A stretch of DNA of 64,000 nucleotides from Paenibacillus sp. FSL K6-0276. GTDB lineage: Bacteria > Bacillota > Bacilli > Paenibacillales > Paenibacillaceae. Location: assembly GCF_037977235.1 (NCBI RefSeq), contig NZ_CP150276.1:310001-374000 (forward strand), written 5' to 3'. Both the position numbers and the translations under genes were made by a program. The notes under the pieces are model-generated. The model made no database searches, was not told the origin of the DNA, and saw only the letters and a program-made list of their open reading frames with translations. Shown here in pieces: positions 51,705 through 59,704 of this stretch (position 1 is the first letter of the stretch; the number at the start of each line of letters is the position of its first letter).

Positions 51705-53933
51705 ATGAATAGTAATCAAGTTCATACATCAATTCTGGATGAAATGAAGACATTTGTCTCTCAAGAAGCCAATCGGGGTATTTCATTTACGAATAAAGAG
51801 GCAGCATTTTATTTTACGCAATCGCATCACACGGATCATGTGGAACATGCATTTTTTGAGGGATTTAATATCGCTAAGAATAGAATTTTCGGTGGGTACA
51901 CTTTATTCGTAGGTGAGCAGAAGCTAGACAATCGGCAATCTGAAGTCTGGGCCTATCCTTATAAAATGGTGCGTAAGCATGCGGAACTGACTGAAGAGCT
52001 TTGGTTGTTGGATTATCATAATCTATTAGAAATTAGTCTCGCTAATGCGAAGGAAGCCATAGGCATTACTTTAAGCGGAGAGAATGTTAGCTATATAAAC
52101 CAACAAGATCATGTCGCCTACTTTAGCCCTATCGAGGGAGATTGGGTGATTGCAGTTAGTGCTATCAACCTTTCACCTTTGCACATGGATAATGAAATTC
52201 TAATTGCCGATGCAAACGCTGGAGGATATTATATCGCTGCAGGTAAGACAACCGAAGAAGCAGTAAGGTTAATCCTTAATGCTAGGCAAGATATAGGCAC
52301 TTTGAAAGATGAACGTGTTAAGCGGCTAGAAGACTTCTTACACCACAATGCCCATCTAACCAGCAGTGATGATACGCTTACTTTAGCTATGAATTGGTTG
52401 AATATCACTATGGATCAGTTGGTTACTAGACAGCAGGGTGATGGTATCTATGCAGGATTGCCATGGTTTAACGAATATTGGGGACGGGATCAATTTATAG
52501 CTCTTCCGGGAGCCGTGCTAGTTACAGGGCAATTCGAAACGGCTAGAAATATCTTGCTGTCATTCGCAGAATTTCAGAATACGGACGAAGATTCTAAATA
52601 CTTTGGTAGAATTCCAAATATCTTGTCTCCTGGAAAGGTGGATTACCATACTACGGATGGTACGCCGCGATTCATTATCCAGTTGCAGGATTACGTTAAA
52701 TATTCGGGAGATACAGCGATCATTAGAGAGCTTTATCACAATGTACAATATAGTATTGAAGGTTCCATAAAATATTGGGTAGATGATAAAGGGTACTTGA
52801 AGCACGCAGATAATGAAACTTGGATGGATGCCCGGGATGGTAATTTGGAGTCTTATTCTCCTCGGGATACCCGTGCCAATGACATTCAAGCACTCTGGTA
52901 TAACCAATTGCTTGCTGGTGTTTACTTTGCTGAATATATGGATGACAAAGTGAATGCTGATAAATGGAAGGGCATTGCTGAAACCTTGAAGCATCATTTT
53001 GAGGTCGATTTCTTTGATCAAGCTCATCCTTATTTAGCAGACAGACTGGACGCAGAAGACAAGCCTGAATTCTCCCTGCGCCCGAACCAGTTATTTGCTT
53101 TTGAAATGTTTGACGATAATGATTTTAAGGCTAGAGCGATTCGTACCGCGTGGGAAGAGTTGGTTTATCCATGGGGCGTTGCTTCGCTAGATAGACATCA
53201 TCCATTGTTCCGCCCGTTTCATTTAACTTCTCATTATCCGAAAGACGAGGCTTACCATAACGGTGCGGTTTGGATTTGGCTTAATGGTATTGCGATGCAG
53301 CGTATGATTGAAGCGGGGCAGGAAGAAACCGCCTATCAGCTATTCAAGAATATGAACTGGCAGGCCTTGAATTTGGGTGTAGTCGGAGGACTTAGTGAGA
53401 ATATGGATGCTTATCCGCTGGAAGGTGAGAGCTGGGCGAAGTTGACGGGTGCATACCTACAAGCTTGGTCTAATGCTGAGCAGCTGCGTGTGTGGTATCA
53501 ATACTTCTTAGGGATCCGTCCGGACCTGATTAACAATACACTGACGATTGCTCCAAGAATTCCCCAAGAGCTTGAATCCTTGGCCTATGATGTGAATATA
53601 GGGAATGGACGTATTAAAGCTACATATAACCGTGGACTTGAAACAACATACTCCTATACATTCAAGAATGTAGGACTGGAAGTTATGATCGATGTGTCCC
53701 CTTTTGAAACGGTATCGCTTGAAGTTAAGCCAAATATGGAGCTGGTTGTAAGACAGGATGATCATATACTGGCAGTTACCTTATATGATGAGAATCGTCA
53801 AATACTCAAGGAGATTCAGTCAGGGCTATGCGAATCACGTGTTATACAAAATAAGCGGAATAACGAGTTGTTAAAAGATGTTGAGTTTGCAAAGCCGCTA
53901 AGCTTGGACAATCACCCTTGTATAAAGCTGTAG
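51705..53933 (+). CDS. Amylo-alpha-1,6-glucosidase-like glycoside hydrolase (debranching enzyme type)
   Basis: A 742-residue cytoplasmic protein without signal peptide. The N-terminal beta-rich domain (about 1-220) precedes an (alpha/alpha)6 barrel (about 230-640) with WFNEYWGRDQFIALPG, ETWMDARDGN and EAYHNGAVWIWLNG, typical of the amylo-1,6-glucosidase/GDE C-terminal family. ATG 51705 follows TAGGAGG. It would split alpha-1,6 bonds in imported or stored glucans. It follows the remains of a sugar permease, so its transporter partners are lost here; the pullulanase at 62.6 kb may act on related substrates. Confidence 0.88.
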   Translation: MNSNQVHTSILDEMKTFVSQEANRGISFTNKEAAFYFTQSHHTDHVEHAFFEGFNIAKNRIFGGYTLFVGEQKLDNRQSEVWAYPYKMVRKHAELTEELWLLDYHNLLEISLANAKEAIGITLSGENVSYINQQDHVAYFSPIEGDWVIAVSAINLSPLHMDNEILIADANAGGYYIAAGKTTEEAVRLILNARQDIGTLKDERVKRLEDFLHHNAHLTSSDDTLTLAMNWLNITMDQLVTRQQGDGIYAGLPWFNEYWGRDQFIALPGAVLVTGQFETARNILLSFAEFQNTDEDSKYFGRIPNILSPGKVDYHTTDGTPRFIIQLQDYVKYSGDTAIIRELYHNVQYSIEGSIKYWVDDKGYLKHADNETWMDARDGNLESYSPRDTRANDIQALWYNQLLAGVYFAEYMDDKVNADKWKGIAETLKHHFEVDFFDQAHPYLADRLDAEDKPEFSLRPNQLFAFEMFDDNDFKARAIRTAWEELVYPWGVASLDRHHPLFRPFHLTSHYPKDEAYHNGAVWIWLNGIAMQRMIEAGQEETAYQLFKNMNWQALNLGVVGGLSENMDAYPLEGESWAKLTGAYLQAWSNAEQLRVWYQYFLGIRPDLINNTLTIAPRIPQELESLAYDVNIGNGRIKATYNRGLETTYSYTFKNVGLEVMIDVSPFETVSLEVKPNMELVVRQDDHILAVTLYDENRQILKEIQSGLCESRVIQNKRNNELLKDVEFAKPLSLDNHPCIKL

Positions 53934-53956
53934 CTATAATTAGTTAAGGTATTCTG

Positions 53957-54056
53957 CAAGCATAAGCGCCTTCGGCGTCCCTATAAGGGCGGCAAGTGTT
54001 TAAGCGAGAAATATAAGGATAATTTATAGCATGGAACATATAAATTCTTATATTTT
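53957..54056 (-). repeat. Dispersed two-hairpin element, copy 3
   Basis: Reverse orientation. The conserved spacer GCGAGAAA (TTTCTCGC on the minus strand) is at 54004-54011. One side has AAATATAAGGATAATTTAT pairing with ATATAAATTCTTATATTT. The other side holds GCGCCTTCGGCG, CCCTATAAGGG and the CAAGCATAAGCG terminus. It has the same layout as the copies at 6.2 and 38.0 kb, and is 23 bases after the glycosidase stop. Confidence 0.75.
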
Positions 54057-54103
54057 AAAAATAACCTCTAACCCATCCTCAGGATGCTGTTAGAGGTTAT
54101 TTT
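54057..54103. terminator. Bidirectional terminator
   Basis: AAAATAACCTCTAAC/GTTAGAGGTTATTTT perfect arms with an inner CATCC/GGATG stem. It serves the rightward glycosidase gene and the leftward Cof-type phosphatase gene. Confidence 0.88.
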
Positions 54104-54109
54104 GGCAGT

Positions 54110-54991
54110 CTATGACAGAGGAGATTTCCTGTTCAAATTCAAAAGATGCTCAAGTCCTGCTGCAACCCCATCTTCATCATTAGTGACGGTAACAAATTCA
54201 GCCATTTCTTTTAGAATCGGTGCTGCATTAGACATGGCAATTCGGTAGCCAGCCATCTCGAACATCGGTTGATCATTATAGCTGTCACCCATTACGGCTA
54301 CATCAGTTAGCGGGATGCCATAGTGAGCGGCTAGCATAGCAACACCGGAGCCTTTGTTGGCATCCTCGTGGTTAATTTCGATATTATTGACATGGGAGGC
54401 TGTAATAATGAGGCCAGGGATCGCGGCGAAACGGGTGGAGGCTTCTTTGAGCAGTTCCCGGTTTAGAGAAAAGGCTAACGTTTTATAAATGACATTCTCC
54501 TCTTTGCTCCAGATCTCTTCCATACTCTCGACGTAAGTTACAGCCGCTTGTTGAAACTGCTGATCGATCATTGCTTTTAGCAGCCAGCTGACTTCCTCGG
54601 GTACTTCTTCTTCGCTCAGTGCAGATAATTTTTCTAATTTTACCCGTTTGTTCAGTTCTACATATACGTTGTCCTCTGTGTATACCTCGTAATACAAATC
54701 CGGAATTTCGTTCATCCAGCGTAACGCAGGAATGATGTCCGCCTTATTCAGCGGTTTACTTGCCGCGAGCGTGCGGTCAGACAGTGTAACTACTGCGCCA
54801 TTCAGACTGACTACAGGGCATTCCAGATCCGCCAGCCGCAACTGTCGTTCCGCATCCATAAAAGAGCGTCCCGTAGCAATAATTACAATGTGACCTAAAT
54901 TCTGAGCGTTTATAATCGCCTCTCGGTTCTTTGGACTGATGTTCCCTTTTTCGTTCAGCAATGTTCCATCCATATCTAAAGCAATCAGCAT
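54110..54991 (-). CDS. Cof-type HAD-IIB family phosphatase
   Basis: A 293-residue cytoplasmic protein. Motif I is ALDMDGTLL near the N-terminus, motif II ATGRS, and motif IV MGDSYNDQPMFEMAG, followed by AMSNAAPILKEMAEFVT, typical of Cof/YwpJ/YitU hydrolases. The C2-type cap lies between. These dephosphorylate sugar phosphates or pyridoxal/FMN-type compounds. ATG 54991 was chosen (AAGGAGA ten bases upstream), not the longer frame from 55027. It stands alone. Confidence 0.93.
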   Translation of the reverse strand: MLIALDMDGTLLNEKGNISPKNREAIINAQNLGHIVIIATGRSFMDAERQLRLADLECPVVSLNGAVVTLSDRTLAASKPLNKADIIPALRWMNEIPDLYYEVYTEDNVYVELNKRVKLEKLSALSEEEVPEEVSWLLKAMIDQQFQQAAVTYVESMEEIWSKEENVIYKTLAFSLNRELLKEASTRFAAIPGLIITASHVNNIEINHEDANKGSGVAMLAAHYGIPLTDVAVMGDSYNDQPMFEMAGYRIAMSNAAPILKEMAEFVTVTNDEDGVAAGLEHLLNLNRKSPLS

Positions 54992-55262
54992 ATTGTATGA
55001 TCTCCTTATCCAGTCATAGTTGTCCATTCGCGGGCTGTGAGAACGTTACTTGTATCTTATCATTAATATTTTGAAAACCAAAAACCCCTTTTCATTCATA
55101 TCTTAATCGTATATTTTTAGAAAATAGTTCAGTCGTGGTACAATAGTTGTCAAACTAATCGACTAGCCGAGTCTATCGTCAGTTCATGTTCGTGGGACGT
55201 GATCCGTCGATATTTTTCCTGCGTAAGGACATCGGCAGCTGTATATGTAAGGGGGACTATTC

Positions 55263-56504
55263 GTGAGATCCAAAAACTTAGCCACCATGTCACTCGCCTT
55301 TATGGCATGTGGGTTTCTGATTACACTATTTCTACCTGAGAATCTCGCTGTGATTCTACTAAGAGGCGGCTTTGAGGCCGGTCTGGTAGGGGGGATTGCC
55401 GACTGGTTTGCGGTAACCGCGCTGTTCCGCCATCCGCTGGGTCTGCGTATTCCACATACCTCACTGCTGCTCAAGAATCGGGATAAGATTATCCAGTCGT
55501 TAATCACCGCTATGGAGACTGAGCTACTGAACAAAGAGAGTATTGAGAACAAGCTGCGCAAGTTTGGTATTATGTCTATGGGTTCCAAGCTGCTGACGAA
55601 GTTCTTCAGCAAGAAGAAGGCAAGAGCCCAAATCCTGGAGCAGTTTAGCGAATTCGTGTCACGTCTTCCGGTAGAGAAGGCTGTACCATTCCTTCAAAAG
55701 GCAGCTTCCGAATATATTCATGAAGCCGAGCTTGGGGTTGCGGCTGATAAAATTGTCACTAAATTGATGAACGCTGGAAAAGATGTAGCTGCTCTGGATT
55801 ATGCGCTGGAAGGGGTATCTAATTGGAGTGGGCGCCCCGAAACGAAAGCTATGCTGGGTAAGATCGCCAGTGAGAAACTGGCTGAAGTGAAGCTTGGCGG
55901 ACTTAAAGGTATGGCTTTTCAGGCTTTCGTTGGGTTCATGGATGCGGATATGCTTGGTGAAATGTTGCAAGGTATGCTACAGTCCGGTATCCGCGATTTT
56001 CGTGAAGAGGATAGCCCCTACCGTGAAGAGATCATCCGGGAAATTCGGGTGGCGCTGTTCCAGATTGTTAATGATGAAGCTAAGCTGGCGTCATTAAAAG
56101 AATGGGCACTGAATGAGCTTGAGGGAGAAGCAGCAACCGCTTTTCTGCATACTCAATTGGAAAATGTGCGTAGTAAGGTACTCTCCTTATTGGAAGAGGA
56201 CCGGGCAGCTGGAGGACGCAAGTTATTTGCGCTCTATACCCTGCTTATGCGTCGTATTAGCAAGGAACAAGAATGGATCAGTAGCTGGGAGGAGCGGATT
56301 CGCGCTTCATTAATTGCATTTGTAGAGGCTAACCACTTCCGGATCGGTCTCTTGGTGAAAGAGAATCTGGAAAGCATGGATGATGCTAGTCTAGTGAACA
56401 TGCTGGAGGATAAAGTGGGTAAAGATCTTCAGTGGATTCGTGTGAACGGCGCCTTATGCGGTTTTGTTGTAGGGCTTGTACTTACGATTGTTCAATTTAT
56501 TTAA
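55263..56504 (+). CDS. DUF445 family membrane protein
   Basis: A 413-residue protein. One helix near the N-terminus (about 8-26) is followed by GGIADWFAVTALFRHPLGL, the hallmark of DUF445. A long helical cytoplasmic part follows, and a second helix ends the chain (GFVVGLVLTIVQF). B. subtilis YheB/YtaB belong here; their function is unknown, though YheB-type genes lie near spore-coat yheCD genes. GTG 55263 follows AAGGGGGA. It is convergent with a coat-like glycosyltransferase gene. Confidence 0.9.
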   Translation: MRSKNLATMSLAFMACGFLITLFLPENLAVILLRGGFEAGLVGGIADWFAVTALFRHPLGLRIPHTSLLLKNRDKIIQSLITAMETELLNKESIENKLRKFGIMSMGSKLLTKFFSKKKARAQILEQFSEFVSRLPVEKAVPFLQKAASEYIHEAELGVAADKIVTKLMNAGKDVAALDYALEGVSNWSGRPETKAMLGKIASEKLAEVKLGGLKGMAFQAFVGFMDADMLGEMLQGMLQSGIRDFREEDSPYREEIIREIRVALFQIVNDEAKLASLKEWALNELEGEAATAFLHTQLENVRSKVLSLLEEDRAAGGRKLFALYTLLMRRISKEQEWISSWEERIRASLIAFVEANHFRIGLLVKENLESMDDASLVNMLEDKVGKDLQWIRVNGALCGFVVGLVLTIVQFI

Positions 56505-56507
56505 ATA

Positions 56508-56549
56508 AAAGTAGTCCGTCTCCAGTCATTAGAGACGGACTATTTTTTT
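56508..56549. terminator. Terminator between the DUF445 gene and the convergent glycosyltransferase
   Basis: TAGTCCGTCTC/GAGACGGACTA perfect stem followed by a T7 run on the right and preceded by AAAA on the left. Confidence 0.9.
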
Positions 56550-56552
56550 GTT

Positions 56553-57656
56553 CTACCTTTGTATTAAGGCAGCTTGATAAAGCCGCTCCAAATCGGTTGC
56601 TGTACGCTGCCAATTGAAGACTTCAAGCGCATCCGCTCTTCCTTGTTTCCCAATGGTTTCTACTAACTCTGGATTGCGGCCTAGTCGCAGCAAATCCCTT
56701 GCAAAAGGCAAGGCCTCGCGATATCGTTCTACCAAATATCCGTTATGTCCGGAGACAATAATCTCCCGGATACCCCCATTGCAAGAAGCGATAACCGGTA
56801 TTCCGGACGCCATGGCCTCTACATTAACAAGACCAAAGGATTCATGATTCTGAGAAGGGCATACAAAGCAGTCCGCTGCTTGATAAAGGGTATGAATATC
56901 TTCATGAGCAACATTTCCTAGGAAGGTGACGTGCACTCCTAATCGCCGTGCAAGCAGCTTCAACTGTCGCAAATACGACGGTTTCCCTTTGCCTGCGATT
57001 ACAAGATGAGCGGGGAGATGTTTATTTAAATGGTACATAGCACGTATCAATACAGGCACCCCTTTGCGGGGAATGACTCGACCGACGAACAAGACGGTAA
57101 AGACCTTCGGGAGTCTATAAAGTCTGCGAAGATGGTATTTTTCCTGTGTTAGTACTGGAGTGAATCGATCAAGATCCGCTCCGAGAAGGACAATACGGAT
57201 CTCTTTGTTCAATTGAGGGAAGCGCCGGGCTAGTCTTCGCTGTAGAGAGTGGCTGTTCGCAATGATCAGATCTGCTCTAGACAAGTCCCTAGCAATCTTA
57301 ACTGTCCCCGGTGTGAATGTAAGAGAGTGCAGAAATAGAAATACTGGAATATGAGGGAGCCGTTTCTTTACAGCAGACATAAGATGGGGGCGATTATCGA
57401 TCTGAATCATATCAAATGACTCTTTTTGAATGTAGTCTAATACCGAAGTACGATAATGGACGGAAGTACTTGCGGGCAATCGAATGATTCTGACCTGCTC
57501 CAATATTGAAGCCTCGGGCAGTCCCGGTGCTCTCCGGCTCACAATGGTAACCTTATGTCTCTCAGCCAGCCTTTTGGCAATGGCCCAAATGCAGATTTCT
57601 ACTGAACCGTCTCCCGGAACCGGGAACTGCTCCGGTGCAATGATACAAATATGCAT
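56553..57656 (-). CDS. Glycosyltransferase family 4 protein (spore-coat CotSA-like)
   Basis: A 367-residue GT-B protein. The N-terminal Rossmann half (ICIIAPEQFPVPGDGSVEI) and the C-terminal donor-binding half with VLFVGRVIPRKGV, FLGNV, and ESFGLVNVEAMASGIPVIASCNGG (E-x7-E motif) are clear. Among spore-formers this type is often encoded with YheC/YheD ATP-grasp proteins and attached to the spore coat, as CotSA is. The divergent gene here is such a protein. It would add sugars to a coat component; the donor is unknown. The start ATG 57656 has GAGGCGTG upstream. Confidence 0.9.
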   Translation of the reverse strand: MHICIIAPEQFPVPGDGSVEICIWAIAKRLAERHKVTIVSRRAPGLPEASILEQVRIIRLPASTSVHYRTSVLDYIQKESFDMIQIDNRPHLMSAVKKRLPHIPVFLFLHSLTFTPGTVKIARDLSRADLIIANSHSLQRRLARRFPQLNKEIRIVLLGADLDRFTPVLTQEKYHLRRLYRLPKVFTVLFVGRVIPRKGVPVLIRAMYHLNKHLPAHLVIAGKGKPSYLRQLKLLARRLGVHVTFLGNVAHEDIHTLYQAADCFVCPSQNHESFGLVNVEAMASGIPVIASCNGGIREIIVSGHNGYLVERYREALPFARDLLRLGRNPELVETIGKQGRADALEVFNWQRTATDLERLYQAALIQR

Positions 57657-57777
57657 GGTTCACGCCTCCTCTGATCCGCTAATGGTTATCCTCTTCCCAC
57701 CATATGCAGCTTAGTAAACTGGAGATACATCTGAAAGCGGAGAGGGCGTGGGGCCCATTCCATTCACATGGTCGAAG

Positions 57778-57786
57778 CATAAAATA
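57778..57786 (+). promoter_or_regulatory. Possible mother-cell sigma factor -10 element before the YheC/D-like gene
   Basis: CATAAAATA fits the CATANNNTA -10 consensus of SigE/SigK promoters, about 53 bases before the start codon. A matching -35 is not clear. The assignment rests mainly on the coat-type neighbours. Confidence 0.3.
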
Positions 57787-57838
57787 CTAAGGCTAACTAT
57801 GGTTGTGACCATTATTCGAATGACAGGGGAGAGGGCAA

Positions 57839-58615
57839 TTGGGAACGAAACATAAGTCTGGATTGACTAGCAAATGGATTAAAACCAAGGTGCTCATGCA
57901 AAGTTCTACGATTTCACCGCTGATTCCAGAGACTGTGAAGTTTAGCAAAGCAAACTTAAAGACGATGCTGTTGAAATACGGGATGATTTACGTTAAACCG
58001 GAGCATGGTACCTATGGTAATGGTGTGATGAAGGTTGAACAGAGTAAGGGTTCTCATGGAATAGAATACAAATACCAAACTGGAACAAAGATAAAAACCT
58101 TTGGAGCCTATGACACCTTTTATTTATTACTCAAGAAAGCGACACGCGGACGTAGTTACTTGATTCAGAGAGGGATTGTTTTGTTGAAGCACGGAAAGCA
58201 TCGTTTTGATATCCGCGTTATGGTCCAGCTCAGTCCGCGTGGTAAATGGGAAACTACCGGGCTGATCGGCCGAGTAGCTGAGAAAGGCAAGATCGTGACC
58301 AACTATCATAGCGGCGGTAAGTTAACGGCTATGGAGAAGCTGCTGTCGCCTTATTTGAACGAAGCTCAGCAAGATCAGATGCTTAAGATATTGAGAAAGC
58401 TAGGAGAGGATACTGGGCGTTTCTACCATAAGAAATATCCCGGTTTTAAACAGATTGGTGTTGATGTAGGATTAGACAGTTACATGACTCCTTGGATTAT
58501 TGAAGTGAATACTAATCCAGATCCGTATATTTTCAAACATCTTCCTAATAAAAGCATGTACCGCAAAGTGATGGCTTACCGCAGAGCAAATGCGAAGAAG
58601 AAGTCCACTAGCTGA
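57839..58615 (+). CDS. YheC/YheD family endospore coat-associated ATP-grasp protein
   Basis: A 258-residue protein. It has VKPEHGTYGNGVMKVEQ (ATP-binding loop), HRFDIRVMVQL, IGRVAEKGKIVTNYHSGG and WIIEVNTNPDP, the metal-binding end of the ATP-grasp fold. This is the YheC/D family, found in the spore coat and spore crust proteins of Bacillus. It is shorter than YheC/YheD (about 360-450 residues), so it represents the catalytic part only. TTG 57839 follows GGGGAGAGGG. Its last 8 bases overlap the end of the convergent gene. Confidence 0.9.
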   Translation: MGTKHKSGLTSKWIKTKVLMQSSTISPLIPETVKFSKANLKTMLLKYGMIYVKPEHGTYGNGVMKVEQSKGSHGIEYKYQTGTKIKTFGAYDTFYLLLKKATRGRSYLIQRGIVLLKHGKHRFDIRVMVQLSPRGKWETTGLIGRVAEKGKIVTNYHSGGKLTAMEKLLSPYLNEAQQDQMLKILRKLGEDTGRFYHKKYPGFKQIGVDVGLDSYMTPWIIEVNTNPDPYIFKHLPNKSMYRKVMAYRRANAKKKSTS

Positions 58616-59423
58616 TTTGTTTCTTCGTATTCGCAATAACAATGGAGACCTTTTGTTCGAGTTCTATTACTTTTTGTTTGTGGGTTGCGATTTGACGATA
58701 ACCGGAGACCAGTGAAGATAGGGACTGGGTGGTTAACGTAAGATTTTGTTTACGTATCGCTGCTTTAAAGTCAGACCAATCTGCCGAGATCCGTTTGTTT
58801 AACGAAGTGATAACGCTTTTGTTAGATTTGATTGTGATTTGAGGACTTTCAATGCCAGATAAGGTCTTGCGAGCTTCGGCTATCTTTTGGGTACGTGTCT
58901 TTTTGGCTGCGTTCAGCTGATTCTGTTTGTCGCTGATCTCTTGGCGTGCCAACTGAACCAAGATTTTCATAGCATCACCTTGGGCACGCAGTACGGCATT
59001 CAAGGTCTTATCCTTAAAACCCTTGGCGATACTAATTCGCTTAGTAAGTGCACTATACTGGTCGAATAAGGGTTGATAGCGCTGCTTGCAGCTCTTAACG
59101 GTGGTTTCTAGCCGGGTTACTGCTTCAATATCAATCCCTTTAATTTGTTGACGTACCACAATCAACGCTTGCTCATTATTGTAGTGAAGGATTCGGATCT
59201 GTTCCTCGCGATGGTCATACTGCAGCTTTAAGGTGGATAAATCATTGTATAGAGTAGTCAGCTTAACTCTGGCAGAGCTTTCTGCCGTCGCAGCCGTCAG
59301 ATCAAAAGCCGCTTGAATAGAGGGTGTTAGTTCCGTCGTAGATGCAGCAAAAGCTCCCGTTGATGTGCTTAGCAGTAGCAGGACCGTCAGTAGTAGTAAG
59401 GGCACTGACTTTAATATTTTCAT
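58608..59423 (-). CDS. Secreted coiled-coil protein of unknown function
   Basis: A 271-residue exported protein. Signal peptide 1-29 (VPLLLLTVLLLLSTSTGAFA, cleaved after AFA). The mature part is almost entirely helical and rich in Lys, Gln, Thr, with heptad-like patterns, so a coiled coil is likely. No family is recognised. ATG 59423 follows TAGGAGGAG; a longer frame from 59486 would spoil the signal peptide. Its leader (59424-59537) contains an attenuator-like structure. The 3' end overlaps the YheC/D-like gene. Confidence 0.85.
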   Translation of the reverse strand: MKILKSVPLLLLTVLLLLSTSTGAFAASTTELTPSIQAAFDLTAATAESSARVKLTTLYNDLSTLKLQYDHREEQIRILHYNNEQALIVVRQQIKGIDIEAVTRLETTVKSCKQRYQPLFDQYSALTKRISIAKGFKDKTLNAVLRAQGDAMKILVQLARQEISDKQNQLNAAKKTRTQKIAEARKTLSGIESPQITIKSNKSVITSLNKRISADWSDFKAAIRKQNLTLTTQSLSSLVSGYRQIATHKQKVIELEQKVSIVIANTKKQIS

Positions 59424-59459
59424 TTGCTCTCCTCCTATTTCCGTAACCCTAATGACAAC

Positions 59460-59507
59460 AAAAAAAAGCACCCGTAGCAAAGGCAAGAGCCTTTATTACG
59501 GGTGCTT
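59460..59507 (-). terminator. Leader terminator (attenuator) of the secreted coiled-coil protein gene
   Basis: Read leftward: GCACCCGTA...AAAGGC pairs with GCCTTT...TACGGGTGC, then a T8 run, 37 bases before the ATG at 59423. No gene precedes it on this strand, so it terminates transcripts inside the gene's own leader. The arm CGTAAT (59500-59495) can instead pair with ATTACG (59517-59512), and that segment can also pair with CGTAA at 59525-59521. These are the three exclusive pairings of a classical attenuator. Confidence 0.65.
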
Positions 59508-59543
59508 CCAACGTAATAGGTTACGAACGATATATTATGTTTA

Positions 59544-59573
59544 ATAATAGTTTGTCTCAGACCATCCAGTCAA
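59544..59573 (-). promoter_or_regulatory. SigA-type promoter of the secreted coiled-coil protein gene
   Basis: On the minus strand: -35 TTGACT (59573-59568), 18-base spacer, -10 TATTAT (59549-59544). Transcription would start near 59537 and give a leader of about 114 bases that includes the attenuator-like structure. Confidence 0.6.
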
Positions 59574-59704
59574 TATTTAAAATTAAACTATTCACTATTC
59601 AAAATGATGCACAGGACATTTCTTTACTCACTTCTCTTATCGTATACTGAAATAAGAAGGGAATAGAGGAGTGCAACGTTCGCAACAAAGGAGGTCTGGC
59701 GTAG

